Shown: positions 17,314-25,082, counted from the stretch's first letter. The stretch: 64,000 nt of DNA from JAKACA01 sp052143575 (GCA_052143575.1 JBKQSP010000043.1:108821-172820), one strand, 5' to 3'. Notes: generated by a model not told the origin, from the letters alone. Numbers and translations: made by a program.

Positions 17314-17862
17314 CTACCGGACGAGGTCGGCGAGCGTCACTTCCAAAGGAAACGGCCAGTCCGTCCGGAACGTGACTGTGCTCTCGGACTCGACGGTGTA
17401 TCCGCGCCCAACAAACCGCAGCGCCAGCAGCGAGGGGCCTGCCGGGTCGACGATCCAGTACACCGGCACTCCGAGCCGCTCGTAGAGGTCGCGCTTGAGC
17501 ATCCGGTCCTGTGTTGGGTTCGACGGCGACGGCACCTCCACAACGAGCAGAGGGACCGCTGACGCCGGCAAGGGTCCGGCGGGGTCGAAGTCATGGCGGC
17601 GGATCACCATCACATCAGGCTGAACGCTGCCCCCATCGGGAAGCCGCCAGTCATACGGCGCCACCATGGCCATGACCTCGTCCGTCTCGGCAGCCTGGAG
17701 TAGCGCATACAGCTTCCCGGTCACCCGCTGATGGCCACCGGTCGGCGCCGGCGTCACGATGAGGCTCCCACCGATGATCTCGCGCCGGTACCCGTCGTCG
17801 GGCATGCCCTCCAGATCCTCGTACGTGAACGGCCGGGCTGGATGGGCCATCTCAACAACCAT
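17314..17862 (-). CDS. Uma2 family (DUF820) putative endonuclease-fold protein
   Basis: A 182-residue PD-(D/E)xK-superfamily protein of the Uma2 type. Recognisable parts are FTYEDLEGMPDDGYRREIIGG at the N-terminus, then VQPDVMVIR (the Asp of the nuclease core), LLVVEVPSPSN (the ExK-like strand with Glu) and LYERLGVPVYWIVDP. Uma2 proteins are abundant in cyanobacteria, actinobacteria and Chloroflexi; their biological role is unresolved. Start ATG 17862 or ATG 17850. The gene stands alone between pfkA and an msrA remnant. The 146 bases between pfkA and this gene hold nothing I can identify. Confidence 0.85.
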   Translation of the reverse strand: MVVEMAHPARPFTYEDLEGMPDDGYRREIIGGSLIVTPAPTGGHQRVTGKLYALLQAAETDEVMAMVAPYDWRLPDGGSVQPDVMVIRRHDFDPAGPLPASAVPLLVVEVPSPSNPTQDRMLKRDLYERLGVPVYWIVDPAGPSLLALRFVGRGYTVESESTVTFRTDWPFPLEVTLADLVR

Positions 17863-17893
17863 CAGAGCTACCGTACAACGTCACCGCGAAGAT

Positions 17894-18048
17894 TCAGCTC
17901 CGTCGGACAGGGGAAGCCCCGTTGGGCACGAGTCCGATGGGGTACTTAACTGCACCCCCGTCCCGCCAAGCCCGCAATAGCCCATCGGGTTCTTCGCGAG
18001 ATACTGCTGGTGGTAGCGGTCGGTGGCTTGCACTCCCAGAACCACCGG
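17894..18048 (-). pseudogene. msrA: msrA 3'-end remnant (peptide methionine sulfoxide reductase C-terminus)
   Basis: Reading leftward, the sequence encodes DRYHQQYLAKNPMGYCGLGG, then TGV. This is the C-terminal part of MsrA, almost residue for residue like DYHQQYLARNINGYCGLGG of the intact gene at 19321-19980. After TGV the frame shifts, and a neighbouring frame continues YPIGLVPNG to a TGA at 17894, resembling the normal CPVGL end. No N-terminal or catalytic GCFWG part exists upstream, so this is a non-functional fragment. By my alignment its DNA (17953-18016) matches 48 of 64 bases of the intact gene's end (19357-19420): related but clearly diverged. Confidence 0.8.
17953..18016. repeat. 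msrA-end repeat, distal copy
   Basis: A 64-base direct repeat partner of 19357-19420; 48 identities by hand count, including an uninterrupted 15-base match at its right end (TACTGCTGGTGGTAG). With the other copy it brackets the XRE-Fic pair. It could mark the end of an inserted segment. Confidence 0.65.
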
Positions 18049-18073
18049 CCCCACCCAGTGGAATCGAGAAATA

Positions 18074-18136
18074 ACAACTGGTTGTAACTAGTGGATGACT
18101 GCACGTGTTACCGGCTGTAGCCAGTATTATATCCCT
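18074..18136 (+). promoter_or_regulatory. Promoter with two inverted repeats in front of the XRE-Fic pair
   Basis: ACAACTGGTTGT (18074-18085) is a perfect 5-2-5 inverted repeat. TACCGGCTGTAGCCAGTA (18109-18126) is an 8-2-8 inverted repeat with one mismatch. The second overlaps TATTAT (18125-18130), a good -10 hexamer placing a transcript start at about 18137, the GTG of the XRE gene. A repressor bound there would block RNA polymerase, which fits autoregulation by the HTH protein and a leaderless mRNA. Confidence 0.5.
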
Positions 18137-18592
18137 GTGGCTCGCACGACTTCTCAGGCCCGTTCCCGGCTCGACGCTCGTCTCCAGCGGCTCCGACCGC
18201 TTGCCAGCGAGCCGCGCCCTCACCGGGGCTGGATCCGCGCCATCCGTGACGCTCTCGGCATGTCGAGCAGCGAGTTGGCAGCTCGCATGGGGGTGATTCA
18301 ACAGTCCATATCGGACCTCGAACGTAGTGAGTTGCACGACACCATCAAGTTGGAGACGCTGCGACGGGCGGCCGACGCCCTTGACTGCGACCTCGTCTAC
18401 TTCCTGCTGCCCCGAAGGACGCTTGCCGACACCGTCAACGTTCAGGCTCAACGCAAAGCGGCGAAGCTACTCGGGTCGGTGGCACACCACAGTCGCCTGG
18501 AAGACCAGGCAGTAAACGACGACGACACGGCGGTCCAGCTCAATGAGTTGGCCGCTGGATTCGTCGACCGCCGCGGCCTCTGGTCCGAGTGA
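18137..18592 (+). CDS. XRE-type HTH protein, mobile mystery protein A type (Fic partner)
   Basis: A 151-residue HTH protein. The core GWIRAIRDALGMSSSELAAR, followed by MGVIQQSISDLERSE, is an XRE/Cro helix-turn-helix; LETLRRAADALDCDLVYFLLP follows as in mobile mystery protein A (TIGR02612), a family found beside a Fic protein on mobile DNA. GTG 18137 is preferred to ATG 18095, because the residues before it do not resemble the family and would be encoded across the operator and -10 region. Its stop overlaps the Fic gene start by four bases (GTGA). It probably represses the operon and may neutralise the Fic protein, as in other antitoxin-toxin pairs; that is inference. Confidence 0.82.
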   Translation: MARTTSQARSRLDARLQRLRPLASEPRPHRGWIRAIRDALGMSSSELAARMGVIQQSISDLERSELHDTIKLETLRRAADALDCDLVYFLLPRRTLADTVNVQAQRKAAKLLGSVAHHSRLEDQAVNDDDTAVQLNELAAGFVDRRGLWSE

Positions 18593-19191
18593 GGCTCGGC
18601 ACGGTGAGCGACCCACTCGTCCCGGTAGGCGACGGTCACACCGAACTGTCCGAAGAGGACCGGGAAGGTCTCATCCCGACTTACATTGCGACTCGCGGTG
18701 ACCTCTTCGACGCCGAGCAGCGCAATATTTCGCGCGCGTTGCTCCGGTCCAGTCCGACGCCTGGCGAGCTCCTCCGGGATTTGTACTTACGCCGCCTGCA
18801 TCAGGCAATGTTCAACGAGGTCTGGAGATGGGCCGGCCACTACCGACTGAGAGAGACGAACATCGGCATCGATCCGACGTCCATCTCCATCGCCGTTCGT
18901 GCGCTCGTCGATGACGCCACGACGTGGGTCGAACTCAAGACCTACGAACCTGACGAACTCGCCGTCAGGTTTCATCATCGCTTGGTGCAGATCCACGCCT
19001 TTCCCAACGGCAACGGCCGGCACGGCCGGATCGCCGCTGATTACCTCGCAGCCGGCCTGGGACAACAACCCTTCGGGTGGGGTGCCGGCCTCGAGGTGGG
19101 CACCGGCGCGCTCCGCGCCGCCTACCGTCACGCGTTGCAGCTCGCCGACGCCGGCGACATCGCCGAACTCCTCGCCTTCTCCCGAAAGTGA
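18589..19191 (+). CDS. Fic domain protein, mobile mystery protein B type
   Basis: A 200-residue Fic-fold protein. The active-site loop is HAFPNGNGRHGR, matching the Fic pattern HxFxxGNGRxxR with the catalytic histidine. The acidic residue that usually coordinates magnesium (HPFxD/EGNGR) is Asn here. The N-terminal LIPTYIATRGDLFDAEQRNI and MFNEVWRWAGHYR match mobile mystery protein B (TIGR02613). Fic proteins usually transfer AMP or other nucleotide parts to protein side chains; this subfamily's target is unknown. The start is GTG 18589 overlapping the XRE stop; GTG 18604 is also possible. Some 130 bases without a visible feature separate it from msrA. Confidence 0.88.
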   Translation: MRLGTVSDPLVPVGDGHTELSEEDREGLIPTYIATRGDLFDAEQRNISRALLRSSPTPGELLRDLYLRRLHQAMFNEVWRWAGHYRLRETNIGIDPTSISIAVRALVDDATTWVELKTYEPDELAVRFHHRLVQIHAFPNGNGRHGRIAADYLAAGLGQQPFGWGAGLEVGTGALRAAYRHALQLADAGDIAELLAFSRK

Positions 19192-19320
19192 CTCCACACG
19201 ATTGTCGGATGCCGCCACCAGGGGGCTCCAAGAAGCGAAGCGAAGACTCGCCTCACCGGCTGACGAAGGAGGTCACCGGAACCTAACGGCGGTCGTACCC
19301 TCCACCGCCGACCGGTTTGA

Positions 19321-19980
19321 TCAGCCTTCAGCCGTCGTCAACCCGACGGGACAAGCCACCCCGGTCCCTCCCAATCCGCAGTACCCATTTATGTTGCGCG
19401 CGAGGTACTGCTGGTGGTAGTCCTCCGCGTAGTAGAAGGGCCCCGCCTCGACGATCTCGGTCGTGATCTCGCGGTAGCCACGCGCCGACAGGGCTGCTTG
19501 GAAGCGGTCCCGCGAGACCTTGGCGGCCGCCAGCTGGGCATCGGAGTTCGTGTAGATCGCCGAGCGGTATTGCGTCCCGAGGTCGTTGCCCTGCCGCATG
19601 CCCTGTGTGGGGTCGTGGCTCTCCCAGAAGATGCGCAACAGCTCGTCGTAGCTCGTGACAGCCGGGTCGAAGGCGACGAGCACGACCTCGGCGTGGCCCG
19701 TCCGGGCCGTGCAGACCTCCTCGTAGGTGGGATTGGGTGTGTACCCGCCCGAGTAGCCGACAGCGGTCGTGTAGACACCATCCGCCTGCCAGAACTTGCG
19801 CTCGGCCCCCCAGAAGCAGCCGAGGCCGAAGATCGCCGTCTCCGTTCCCTCCGGGAACGGCGGCACGAGGGGGCGACCGAGCACCTCGTGGGTGCCGCTC
19901 ACGGGCATGGCTGTCGCCCTACCCGGCAACGCCTCCTCGTTCGCCACCATCTCCTGCTTGCCCGACCGAAAAAAGCCCAT
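19321..19980 (-). CDS. msrA: Peptide-methionine (S)-S-oxide reductase MsrA
   Basis: A 219-residue enzyme that repairs methionine-S-sulfoxide in proteins. The catalytic GCFWGAERKF (Cys nucleophile) lies at about residue 54, after a leader of some 45 residues; TGHAEVVLVAFDP, FWESHDPTQ and FYYAEDYHQQYL are the rest of the active-site cleft. Resolving cysteines are in GYCGLGGTGVACPVGL at the C-terminus. ATG 19980 is the only reasonable start. The 3' end is the point where the accessory islet begins, and a diverged copy of this end lies 1.4 kb away. Confidence 0.96.
   Translation of the reverse strand: MGFFRSGKQEMVANEEALPGRATAMPVSGTHEVLGRPLVPPFPEGTETAIFGLGCFWGAERKFWQADGVYTTAVGYSGGYTPNPTYEEVCTARTGHAEVVLVAFDPAVTSYDELLRIFWESHDPTQGMRQGNDLGTQYRSAIYTNSDAQLAAAKVSRDRFQAALSARGYREITTEIVEAGPFYYAEDYHQQYLARNINGYCGLGGTGVACPVGLTTAEG
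19357..19420. repeat. msrA-end repeat, copy inside intact msrA
   Basis: The 3' coding end of the intact msrA gene, partner of 17953-18016 in the same orientation. See the remnant entry for the alignment count. Confidence 0.65.
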
Positions 19981-20033
19981 GACGTCTCACCTTCACTCTC
20001 GTGTCCCCATCGGTCCCAACGCATACAGCCGCT

Positions 20034-20354
20034 TCAGGTGTTCCCGCTCTCGCCGTCGCCGCCCTCGTTCTCGCCTTCGGTGCCCGCCTCGGCCTCCTGG
20101 CGGTAGGAGAGCAAGAGCTCGACGAGACCGGCGCGGGTCTCGGGAGCGAGATCGTCCGGCTGCACGCTGCCGAGCAGGCCGATCGTCGCCCGCATCTGCC
20201 GCAAGTACTCGTCACACCCGTCACAGCCCGCCAGATGGCGCTCGAGGCGCGCACGTTGCCGTGCCGGCAGGGCGCCTTCGAGGTAGTCCGTCATGAGCGC
20301 GACGGCGTCGCGGCAGACGAGGTCTCGTCTCCACGCGCTCAGCAGCCGCACCAT
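20034..20354 (-). CDS. Zinc-finger anti-sigma factor
   Basis: A 106-residue cytosolic protein with the zf-HC2 anti-sigma zinc-binding pattern: CRDAVALMTDYLEGALP near residue 14 and HLAGCDGCDEYL around 40-50, giving the HxxxCxxC cluster of ZAS domains. The tail is acidic and low in complexity (EAGTEGENEGGDGESG), with no membrane segment, so it is a soluble redox- or metal-responsive type. ATG 20354 shares one base with the sigma stop (TGATG), coupling it to the ECF sigma gene upstream. The longer frame to 20462 is an artefact inside the sigma gene. Confidence 0.85.
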   Translation of the reverse strand: MVRLLSAWRRDLVCRDAVALMTDYLEGALPARQRARLERHLAGCDGCDEYLRQMRATIGLLGSVQPDDLAPETRAGLVELLLSYRQEAEAGTEGENEGGDGESGNT

Positions 20355-20953
20355 CACGCCTCCCACTTCTTCACGTCGTCCTCGAGCATCGCCCGCACTC
20401 GAGAGCGCGCCCGGTGCAAGAGCACGCGCTGATTGCCCTCCGAGAGGCCCAGCAGCTCGCACACCTCGCTACTCGATAGTCCCTCGATGTCGCGCAGCGT
20501 TACCACCTGGCGCTGCGACGCCGGCAGCTCCGCCACGACCTCCCTGATCCTGGCAGCCATCTCAGGTGCAAGCAGCCGGTCCTCGATCTCGTCGGTCCAC
20601 ACGACCGGAGGCTCCCGCCACGAGCCATCGGAACCGAAACGGTCGGGCTCGGGGCCGTCGCCACTGTCGAGGGCGACCGAACGGGGCTCTCGGGCTCCTG
20701 TCGTGCGGGCGCGGTTCACGAGTATGCGGAAGATCCACGTCTTCAGCGAGGAGCGGCCCTCGAAGCGCGGGAGGCCCTTCACGACGCCGAGCCACGTGTC
20801 CTGCACCACCTCTTCAGCCACCGCCCGGCTCGGCACGAACGCCAAGGCGACCCGCACCATCGAGGCGTGGTACCGATCCACGAGCTCCGCGAAGGCGTGC
20901 TCATCGCCGGCGCGCAGCTCGTCGATCAGCTGCCTCTCGTCTGCGGCGCCCAC
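20354..20953 (-). CDS. ECF RNA polymerase sigma factor
   Basis: A 199-residue sigma-70 family factor. Region 2 spans residues about 20-90 (FAELVDRYHASMVRVALAFV, then VVQDTWLGVVKGLPRFEGRS), ending with the region 2.4 pattern LKTWIFRILVNRA. Region 4 is near 135-185 (LPASQRQVVTLRDIEGLSSS, with EVCELLGLSEGNQRVLLHRA as the HTH). The linker between them (about 95-130) is long and acidic. The next gene is its zinc-finger anti-sigma factor. It is divergent from the secreted propeller gene at 21055; the 101-base gap would hold both promoters. Confidence 0.93.
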   Translation of the reverse strand: MGAADERQLIDELRAGDEHAFAELVDRYHASMVRVALAFVPSRAVAEEVVQDTWLGVVKGLPRFEGRSSLKTWIFRILVNRARTTGAREPRSVALDSGDGPEPDRFGSDGSWREPPVVWTDEIEDRLLAPEMAARIREVVAELPASQRQVVTLRDIEGLSSSEVCELLGLSEGNQRVLLHRARSRVRAMLEDDVKKWEA

Positions 20954-21054
20954 AGCGCAAATCTACGGGGCGCGTAACGACCGGCGCCCGGCAGGGACTG
21001 CGGAGGTGCAACACGAAGCGTTCGAATGTCTCTCAACGGAAGGAAACCCGCCCC

Positions 21055-22263
21055 ATGCATCGGTCCCCCCGCGTCCCCCTGCGGACGCTGCTCGCCTCCG
21101 CCACGCTGGCGGGGCTTGCGGCCGCCGCCGTCCTAGCCCTGCCGGTCGCCGCCGGCGCCCAGACGAAGCCGGCCGTCCACACTGCAGCGCACGGCGGTAA
21201 GCGCCTCCACGACGAGGGGATCAGCAACGCCGTGTTCGTGCAGACGAATGACACGACCGGCAACCAGATCCTCGCCTACTCACGCTCGGCGAGCGGCACC
21301 CTCTCATTCGTGCATGCCTACAACACCCGCGGGCGCGGCGCCCGTACGGCCGGTTCGGTCGTCGACCCGCTCGCCTCGCAAGGCTCGCTCTACTACGACG
21401 CCGGCTCCGAGCTTCTCGTCGCCGTCAACGCCGGAAGCAACACGATCACGTCGTTCCACGTGAACGGCGACGTGCTCTCCCACCGCCGCGTCCTCTGGGC
21501 CGGCCAGCTCCCGGTGAGCATCACGTCGTACGGCTCGCTCGTCTACGTGCTCGACGCCGGATCCAGCGGGGCCGTGCGCGGCTTTCGCGACGACGGCTGG
21601 GGCCTGCGGCCGATCAGAGGCTCCGCTCGCTCGCTCGGGCTCAACCCGAGCCTGACGCCGCAGTACCTGAACACGCCGGGGCAGGTTGGTTTCACTCCTG
21701 ACGGCAGCCAGCTCGTGGTGACGACGAAGGACAACGGCAGCGACATCGACGTCTTCGGCGTCAGGCGGGACGGCAGGCTGACGGCCACCCCGGTCCAAAA
21801 CGCCTCCGCCGAGCCCATCCCCTTCGGCTTCGTGTTCGACCCTGCGGGCCATCTCGTCGTGACGGAAGCGGGCGGCGCCGACGTCTCTACCTACAGCCTC
21901 GCCGGCAACGGCGCGACGACGCTCATCTCCACCGTCGTCGACGGCCAGAAGGCTCCCTGCTGGATCGCTTCGGTCGACGGCTACTTCTTCGTGGCGAACG
22001 CCGGCAGCAATGACATCGCCGGCTACCAGGTGAGCAGCAGCGGTGTTGCTTCCCTCATCACGGCCGACGCCGGCATCGCCGGCACGACCGACGGCGGTCC
22101 GATCGACCTCGCCGGATCGTCGAACGGTCAGTTCCTCTACGTGGAGGCGGGTGGCACCGGAGCCGTCGACGAGTTCTCCGTCGACGCAAACGGCACGCTC
22201 AGCTCACTCGGCTCGATCACCGGCCTCTCCGGGACGGGCATCGAGGGCATCGTGGCCTCCTGA
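21055..22263 (+). CDS. Secreted beta-propeller (lactonase-like) protein
   Basis: A 402-residue exported protein. A signal peptide (RTLLASATLAGLAAAAVLAL with an AGA-Q type cleavage) is followed by seven or so repeating segments with patterns like NAGSNTITSFHVNGD, TPDGSQLVVTTKDNGSDID and VANAGSNDIAGYQVSS, the 7-bladed lactonase/YVTN-type propeller. No catalytic residues are assigned; most such proteins are cell-surface or extracellular with unknown ligands. ATG 21055 has AAGGAAA upstream. It is divergent from the ECF sigma gene and could be a target of it. A strong hairpin follows its stop. Confidence 0.82.
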   Translation: MHRSPRVPLRTLLASATLAGLAAAAVLALPVAAGAQTKPAVHTAAHGGKRLHDEGISNAVFVQTNDTTGNQILAYSRSASGTLSFVHAYNTRGRGARTAGSVVDPLASQGSLYYDAGSELLVAVNAGSNTITSFHVNGDVLSHRRVLWAGQLPVSITSYGSLVYVLDAGSSGAVRGFRDDGWGLRPIRGSARSLGLNPSLTPQYLNTPGQVGFTPDGSQLVVTTKDNGSDIDVFGVRRDGRLTATPVQNASAEPIPFGFVFDPAGHLVVTEAGGADVSTYSLAGNGATTLISTVVDGQKAPCWIASVDGYFFVANAGSNDIAGYQVSSSGVASLITADAGIAGTTDGGPIDLAGSSNGQFLYVEAGGTGAVDEFSVDANGTLSSLGSITGLSGTGIEGIVAS

Positions 22264-22281
22264 CGGTCGGCGGTTCGTAAA

Positions 22282-22334
22282 AGCGCCGGAGAGCCGGCGT
22301 CGCCCTGCGAGGGGGACGCCGGCTCTCGGGCGCT
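22282..22334. terminator. Long bidirectional hairpin terminator
   Basis: GAGAGCCGGCGTC (22289-22301) pairs perfectly with GACGCCGGCTCTC (22315-22327) around a 13-base loop. Outside one G/G mismatch, AGCGCC (22282-22287) pairs with GGCGCT (22329-22334), for about 20 stem positions. It lies between two convergent genes, preceded by AAAA on the left. It probably ends transcription in both directions. Confidence 0.85.
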
Positions 22335-22357
22335 CGAGCTGACGCCTCCGTCGACCC

Positions 22358-23452
22358 TCAGCCGCAGTGCGCCGTGTACGCGGCCGTGCCGGGCTGGCGG
22401 GCCTGTCCGGAGTTTGCGCTGACCTGCAGGCAGGCTTCGTTGACGGCGACGAACTCCGACGCCGGTATCTGCTTCAGCTGATCGACCTCCGTGTAGGTCC
22501 AGCGCGTGTCCGCCGTGCCTTGGAAGTACCAGTTGCTGCCGTTGTCGGCGAGGATGAGACCGTACGTCTTCATCGTGGTGATGACCGTCTGGCACATGGC
22601 GGCGCACACCCTGGACGAGAGGTGGAAGCTCGCCTTCAGGCGAAAGCGCGCCCCCATGGGCGGGCAGTCCTTGTCCGACACACCCGCCTCGTGGCGGGCC
22701 GGCCACAGATACGACTCCTGCGTGCACTGTGCCGTGAAGCGGATGGCATGGTCCATGGCGCCCGAACGCACCTCGTCGTAGTTGACGAGCCCGAGGAGGA
22801 TGGGCAGCCCGGCCGCATCGGCGGAGGTCCAGCCGGCCGGCCGCAGGGCATCGGACTCGAGGTTCCAGATGGCACCGGATCCGGCCGTCGACTTTCCGCC
22901 GGCGTGGTAGTAGGCGAGCCAGAGCTCGTACAGCGTGCAGGTGGACGGGTTGACCATGATGGCGTGGCGGTCACCGGAGGCGTTCTTGCCGCCCTCGATC
23001 GGCGTCGAGGACGAGAACGGGTAGGGACCCTTGTTGCTCTCGCTGGCGTACATGAACTTCACCTTGACGAGCGGCTGCTTGGGTTTCACGATCTGCCAGG
23101 GGATGCCGTAGGGAAGGCCCCCGGACGGCCCATAGTCAGGGTGGAGGTCCGTACCGGCGCTGTCCATGGACTTCAGCCACGTGGCGCTGTGGGAGTCGAC
23201 GGGCAGGCCGGTGATCGGGGTGTTCCAGACGTTGTCGGCCGGGAAGGCCGGGCATTTCGTACCCGGCAGCGTCACGCCCCGCGCCCCCGCCTCCCGAGCC
23301 GCCGTCTGCCGCCCGGAGGCGTCGTGAGCGGCCGTCGCTGTGGGGCGCCCCGTCGCCGCCAGCGCCGCTCCGCCGGTTCCCGCTACCACCGACGCACAGA
23401 CCATCGTTGCCACGACCGTGGCCATCCTGCGTGACAAAGAGCCGCCGCTCAT
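22358..23452 (-). CDS. Secreted protein of unknown function
   Basis: A 364-residue exported protein. ATG 23452 is chosen because AGGAGGAAG lies directly upstream; the frame is open to 23503. The signal peptide (MATVVATMVCASVVAGTGGA) is followed by a Thr/Ala-rich linker, then a globular domain beginning CPAFPADNVWNTPITGLPVD. Other landmarks are YGIPWQIV, DRHAIMVNPSTCTLYELW, and later cysteine pairs (CTQESYLWPARHEAG, CPPMGARFRLKASF) that may form disulfides. I recognise this as a family of secreted actinobacterial proteins without assigned activity. It is convergent with the propeller gene and shares its terminator. Confidence 0.6.
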   Translation of the reverse strand: MSGGSLSRRMATVVATMVCASVVAGTGGAALAATGRPTATAAHDASGRQTAAREAGARGVTLPGTKCPAFPADNVWNTPITGLPVDSHSATWLKSMDSAGTDLHPDYGPSGGLPYGIPWQIVKPKQPLVKVKFMYASESNKGPYPFSSSTPIEGGKNASGDRHAIMVNPSTCTLYELWLAYYHAGGKSTAGSGAIWNLESDALRPAGWTSADAAGLPILLGLVNYDEVRSGAMDHAIRFTAQCTQESYLWPARHEAGVSDKDCPPMGARFRLKASFHLSSRVCAAMCQTVITTMKTYGLILADNGSNWYFQGTADTRWTYTEVDQLKQIPASEFVAVNEACLQVSANSGQARQPGTAAYTAHCG

Positions 23453-23554
23453 CGTCTTCCTCCTCCGCCACCGCCCGAGAAAGCGGGCGAGACCAGCAAG
23501 CATACGTGCCGGGCTGTGGCATCATCGCCGTACGCCACCTGAGACGACGTACCC

Positions 23555-24325
23555 GTGAGCACACAGCCCGGCGCCTCCTTCGAGTGGGGTGCCAGCGGAG
23601 CCCGAGCGCTCGCCCCTTCCTGCGCAACGCTCGTCGTCGTCGACGTGCTCTCGTTCACGACCACCGTCTGCGTCGCCGCCGGCTTCGGCACCGAAGTGCT
23701 CCCGTGCGCAGACGAGCGCGCCGCCCGGCAACTGGCCGACGCGACGGGTGCCGAGCTGGCCGTCAGCCGCCACGAGGCCGACGAGCGCCGGCCCTGGTCG
23801 CTCTCGCCCGCCAGCTTGCTGACGGCGCCCCGCGTCGCCCGGCTCGTCGTGGCCTCGCCGAACGGCGGAGCCATCTCGGCAGCGGGTGCCGGACCCGGCA
23901 AGCCCGTGATCGCTGCCTGCCTCCGCAACGTCACGGCCGTCGTCACCTGGCTGCTCGGCCACGGTTTCGGTGAGGCCTCCCGCCCGGTCGCCGTCGTCGC
24001 GGCCGGGGAGCGATGGTCAGACGGCAGCCTGAGGCCGGCCATCGAGGATCTCTTCGGCGCCGGCCTCGTGCTTGCCGGCCTCGCCGAGGGCGGCGTCTCC
24101 ATCTCAGCGGAGGCGACGGTGGCCGCTCACTCGGTCGCAGGCCTCTCGCCCTTGCAGCTCGCCGACCTCGTGCGGGCGTCCACCTCGGGCGTCGAGCTCA
24201 AGGTGGCCGGTTACGGGGACGACGTCGAGATGGCCGTCGAGGGCGATGCCGACGCCGTGGTGCCGATGATGGCGGAGCCGTTGACGGGGTTTCGGGACGA
24301 GGTCGTGAGAGGAGAGCGAAGATGA
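23555..24325 (+). CDS. 2-phosphosulfolactate phosphatase family (ComB-like) protein
   Basis: A 256-residue protein of the ComB family. Family features: VVVDVLSFTTTVCVAAGFG near residue 28, VVASPNGGAIS near residue 105, and ACLRNVTAVVTWL. In methanogens ComB dephosphorylates 2-phosphosulfolactate in coenzyme M synthesis; in bacteria the role is uncertain and may involve other small phosphates or sulfonates. The start is GTG 23555. Its stop overlaps the ATG of an SDR gene (ATGA), a tight coupling that suggests a two-step pathway. No ComA-like synthase is seen in the window. Confidence 0.75.
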   Translation: MSTQPGASFEWGASGARALAPSCATLVVVDVLSFTTTVCVAAGFGTEVLPCADERAARQLADATGAELAVSRHEADERRPWSLSPASLLTAPRVARLVVASPNGGAISAAGAGPGKPVIAACLRNVTAVVTWLLGHGFGEASRPVAVVAAGERWSDGSLRPAIEDLFGAGLVLAGLAEGGVSISAEATVAAHSVAGLSPLQLADLVRASTSGVELKVAGYGDDVEMAVEGDADAVVPMMAEPLTGFRDEVVRGERR

Positions 24326-25074
24326 GCGGACGGCTGGACGGCAAGGTGGCGCTCGTGACGGGCTCGGCGAGCGGGATCGGCGCCGCCGTGGCGCGTGCCC
24401 TCAGCGCCGACGGCGCCACCGTCGTCGTCAACTCGGCGCACTCGGTCGAGGCGGGCCGGGCCCTCGCCGACGAGCTGGGTGACGCCATCTATGTGCGAGC
24501 CGACATCTCCATCGAGCACGAGGCGCGCGAGCTCGTCGAGACGTCGGCACGACGAAACGGGCGCCTCGACATCCTCGTCAACAACGCCGGCGTCACCGTC
24601 AAGATCCCGCACAGCGAGCTCGACGAGGTGACGCCCGAAGTCTGGAAGAAGATCCTCGGCGTCAACGTCATCGGTACCTGGTCGGTGACAGCCGCCGCCG
24701 TTCCCTACCTGCACGCCGCCTCCCACCACCACGCCGGCGCCTCCGTCATCGTGAACGTGTCCTCCCTCGCCGGCAGCCGGCCGACAGGCTCGTCCATCCC
24801 CTATGGCGTTTCGAAGGCGGCCGTCGACCACATGACCCGCATGCTCGCCAACACGCTCGGTCCCGAGATCCGGGTGAACGCCGTCGCACCGGGGCTCGTC
24901 GACACCCCATGGACGGCCGACTGGGAGCTCGAGCGCGACTATGTGAGCGCGCACGCCCCCCTCAAGTCGATCGCGCAACCGGAGGACGTGGCCGAGGTCG
25001 TCATGGGGCTCGTCCACTCGCACCACGTCACTGGCGAGGTCGTCACCGTCGACGGGGGCTTCCACCTGCGCTGA
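24322..25074 (+). CDS. SDR family oxidoreductase
   Basis: A 250-residue classical short-chain dehydrogenase. Cofactor motif TGSASGIG at residues 14-21, NNAG near 90, catalytic Ser in NVSSLAGSRP and the YxxxK pair in YGVSK, and the C-terminal GEVVTVDGGFHLR typical of FabG-like SDRs. A run of His (ASHHHAG) is in the middle. ATG 24322 overlaps the ComB-like stop, and GGAGAG lies upstream. The substrate is unknown. The gene ends eight bases before holB on the opposite strand. Confidence 0.9.
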   Translation: MSGRLDGKVALVTGSASGIGAAVARALSADGATVVVNSAHSVEAGRALADELGDAIYVRADISIEHEARELVETSARRNGRLDILVNNAGVTVKIPHSELDEVTPEVWKKILGVNVIGTWSVTAAAVPYLHAASHHHAGASVIVNVSSLAGSRPTGSSIPYGVSKAAVDHMTRMLANTLGPEIRVNAVAPGLVDTPWTADWELERDYVSAHAPLKSIAQPEDVAEVVMGLVHSHHVTGEVVTVDGGFHLR

Positions 25075-25082
25075 GCTGGACC

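Noticed and set aside
17953..18016. msrA-end repeat as a true attachment site
   Set aside because: Only 75% matched and no integrase or other recombinase gene lies in the islet, so I do not label it attL/attR; kept as a repeat and a hypothesis.
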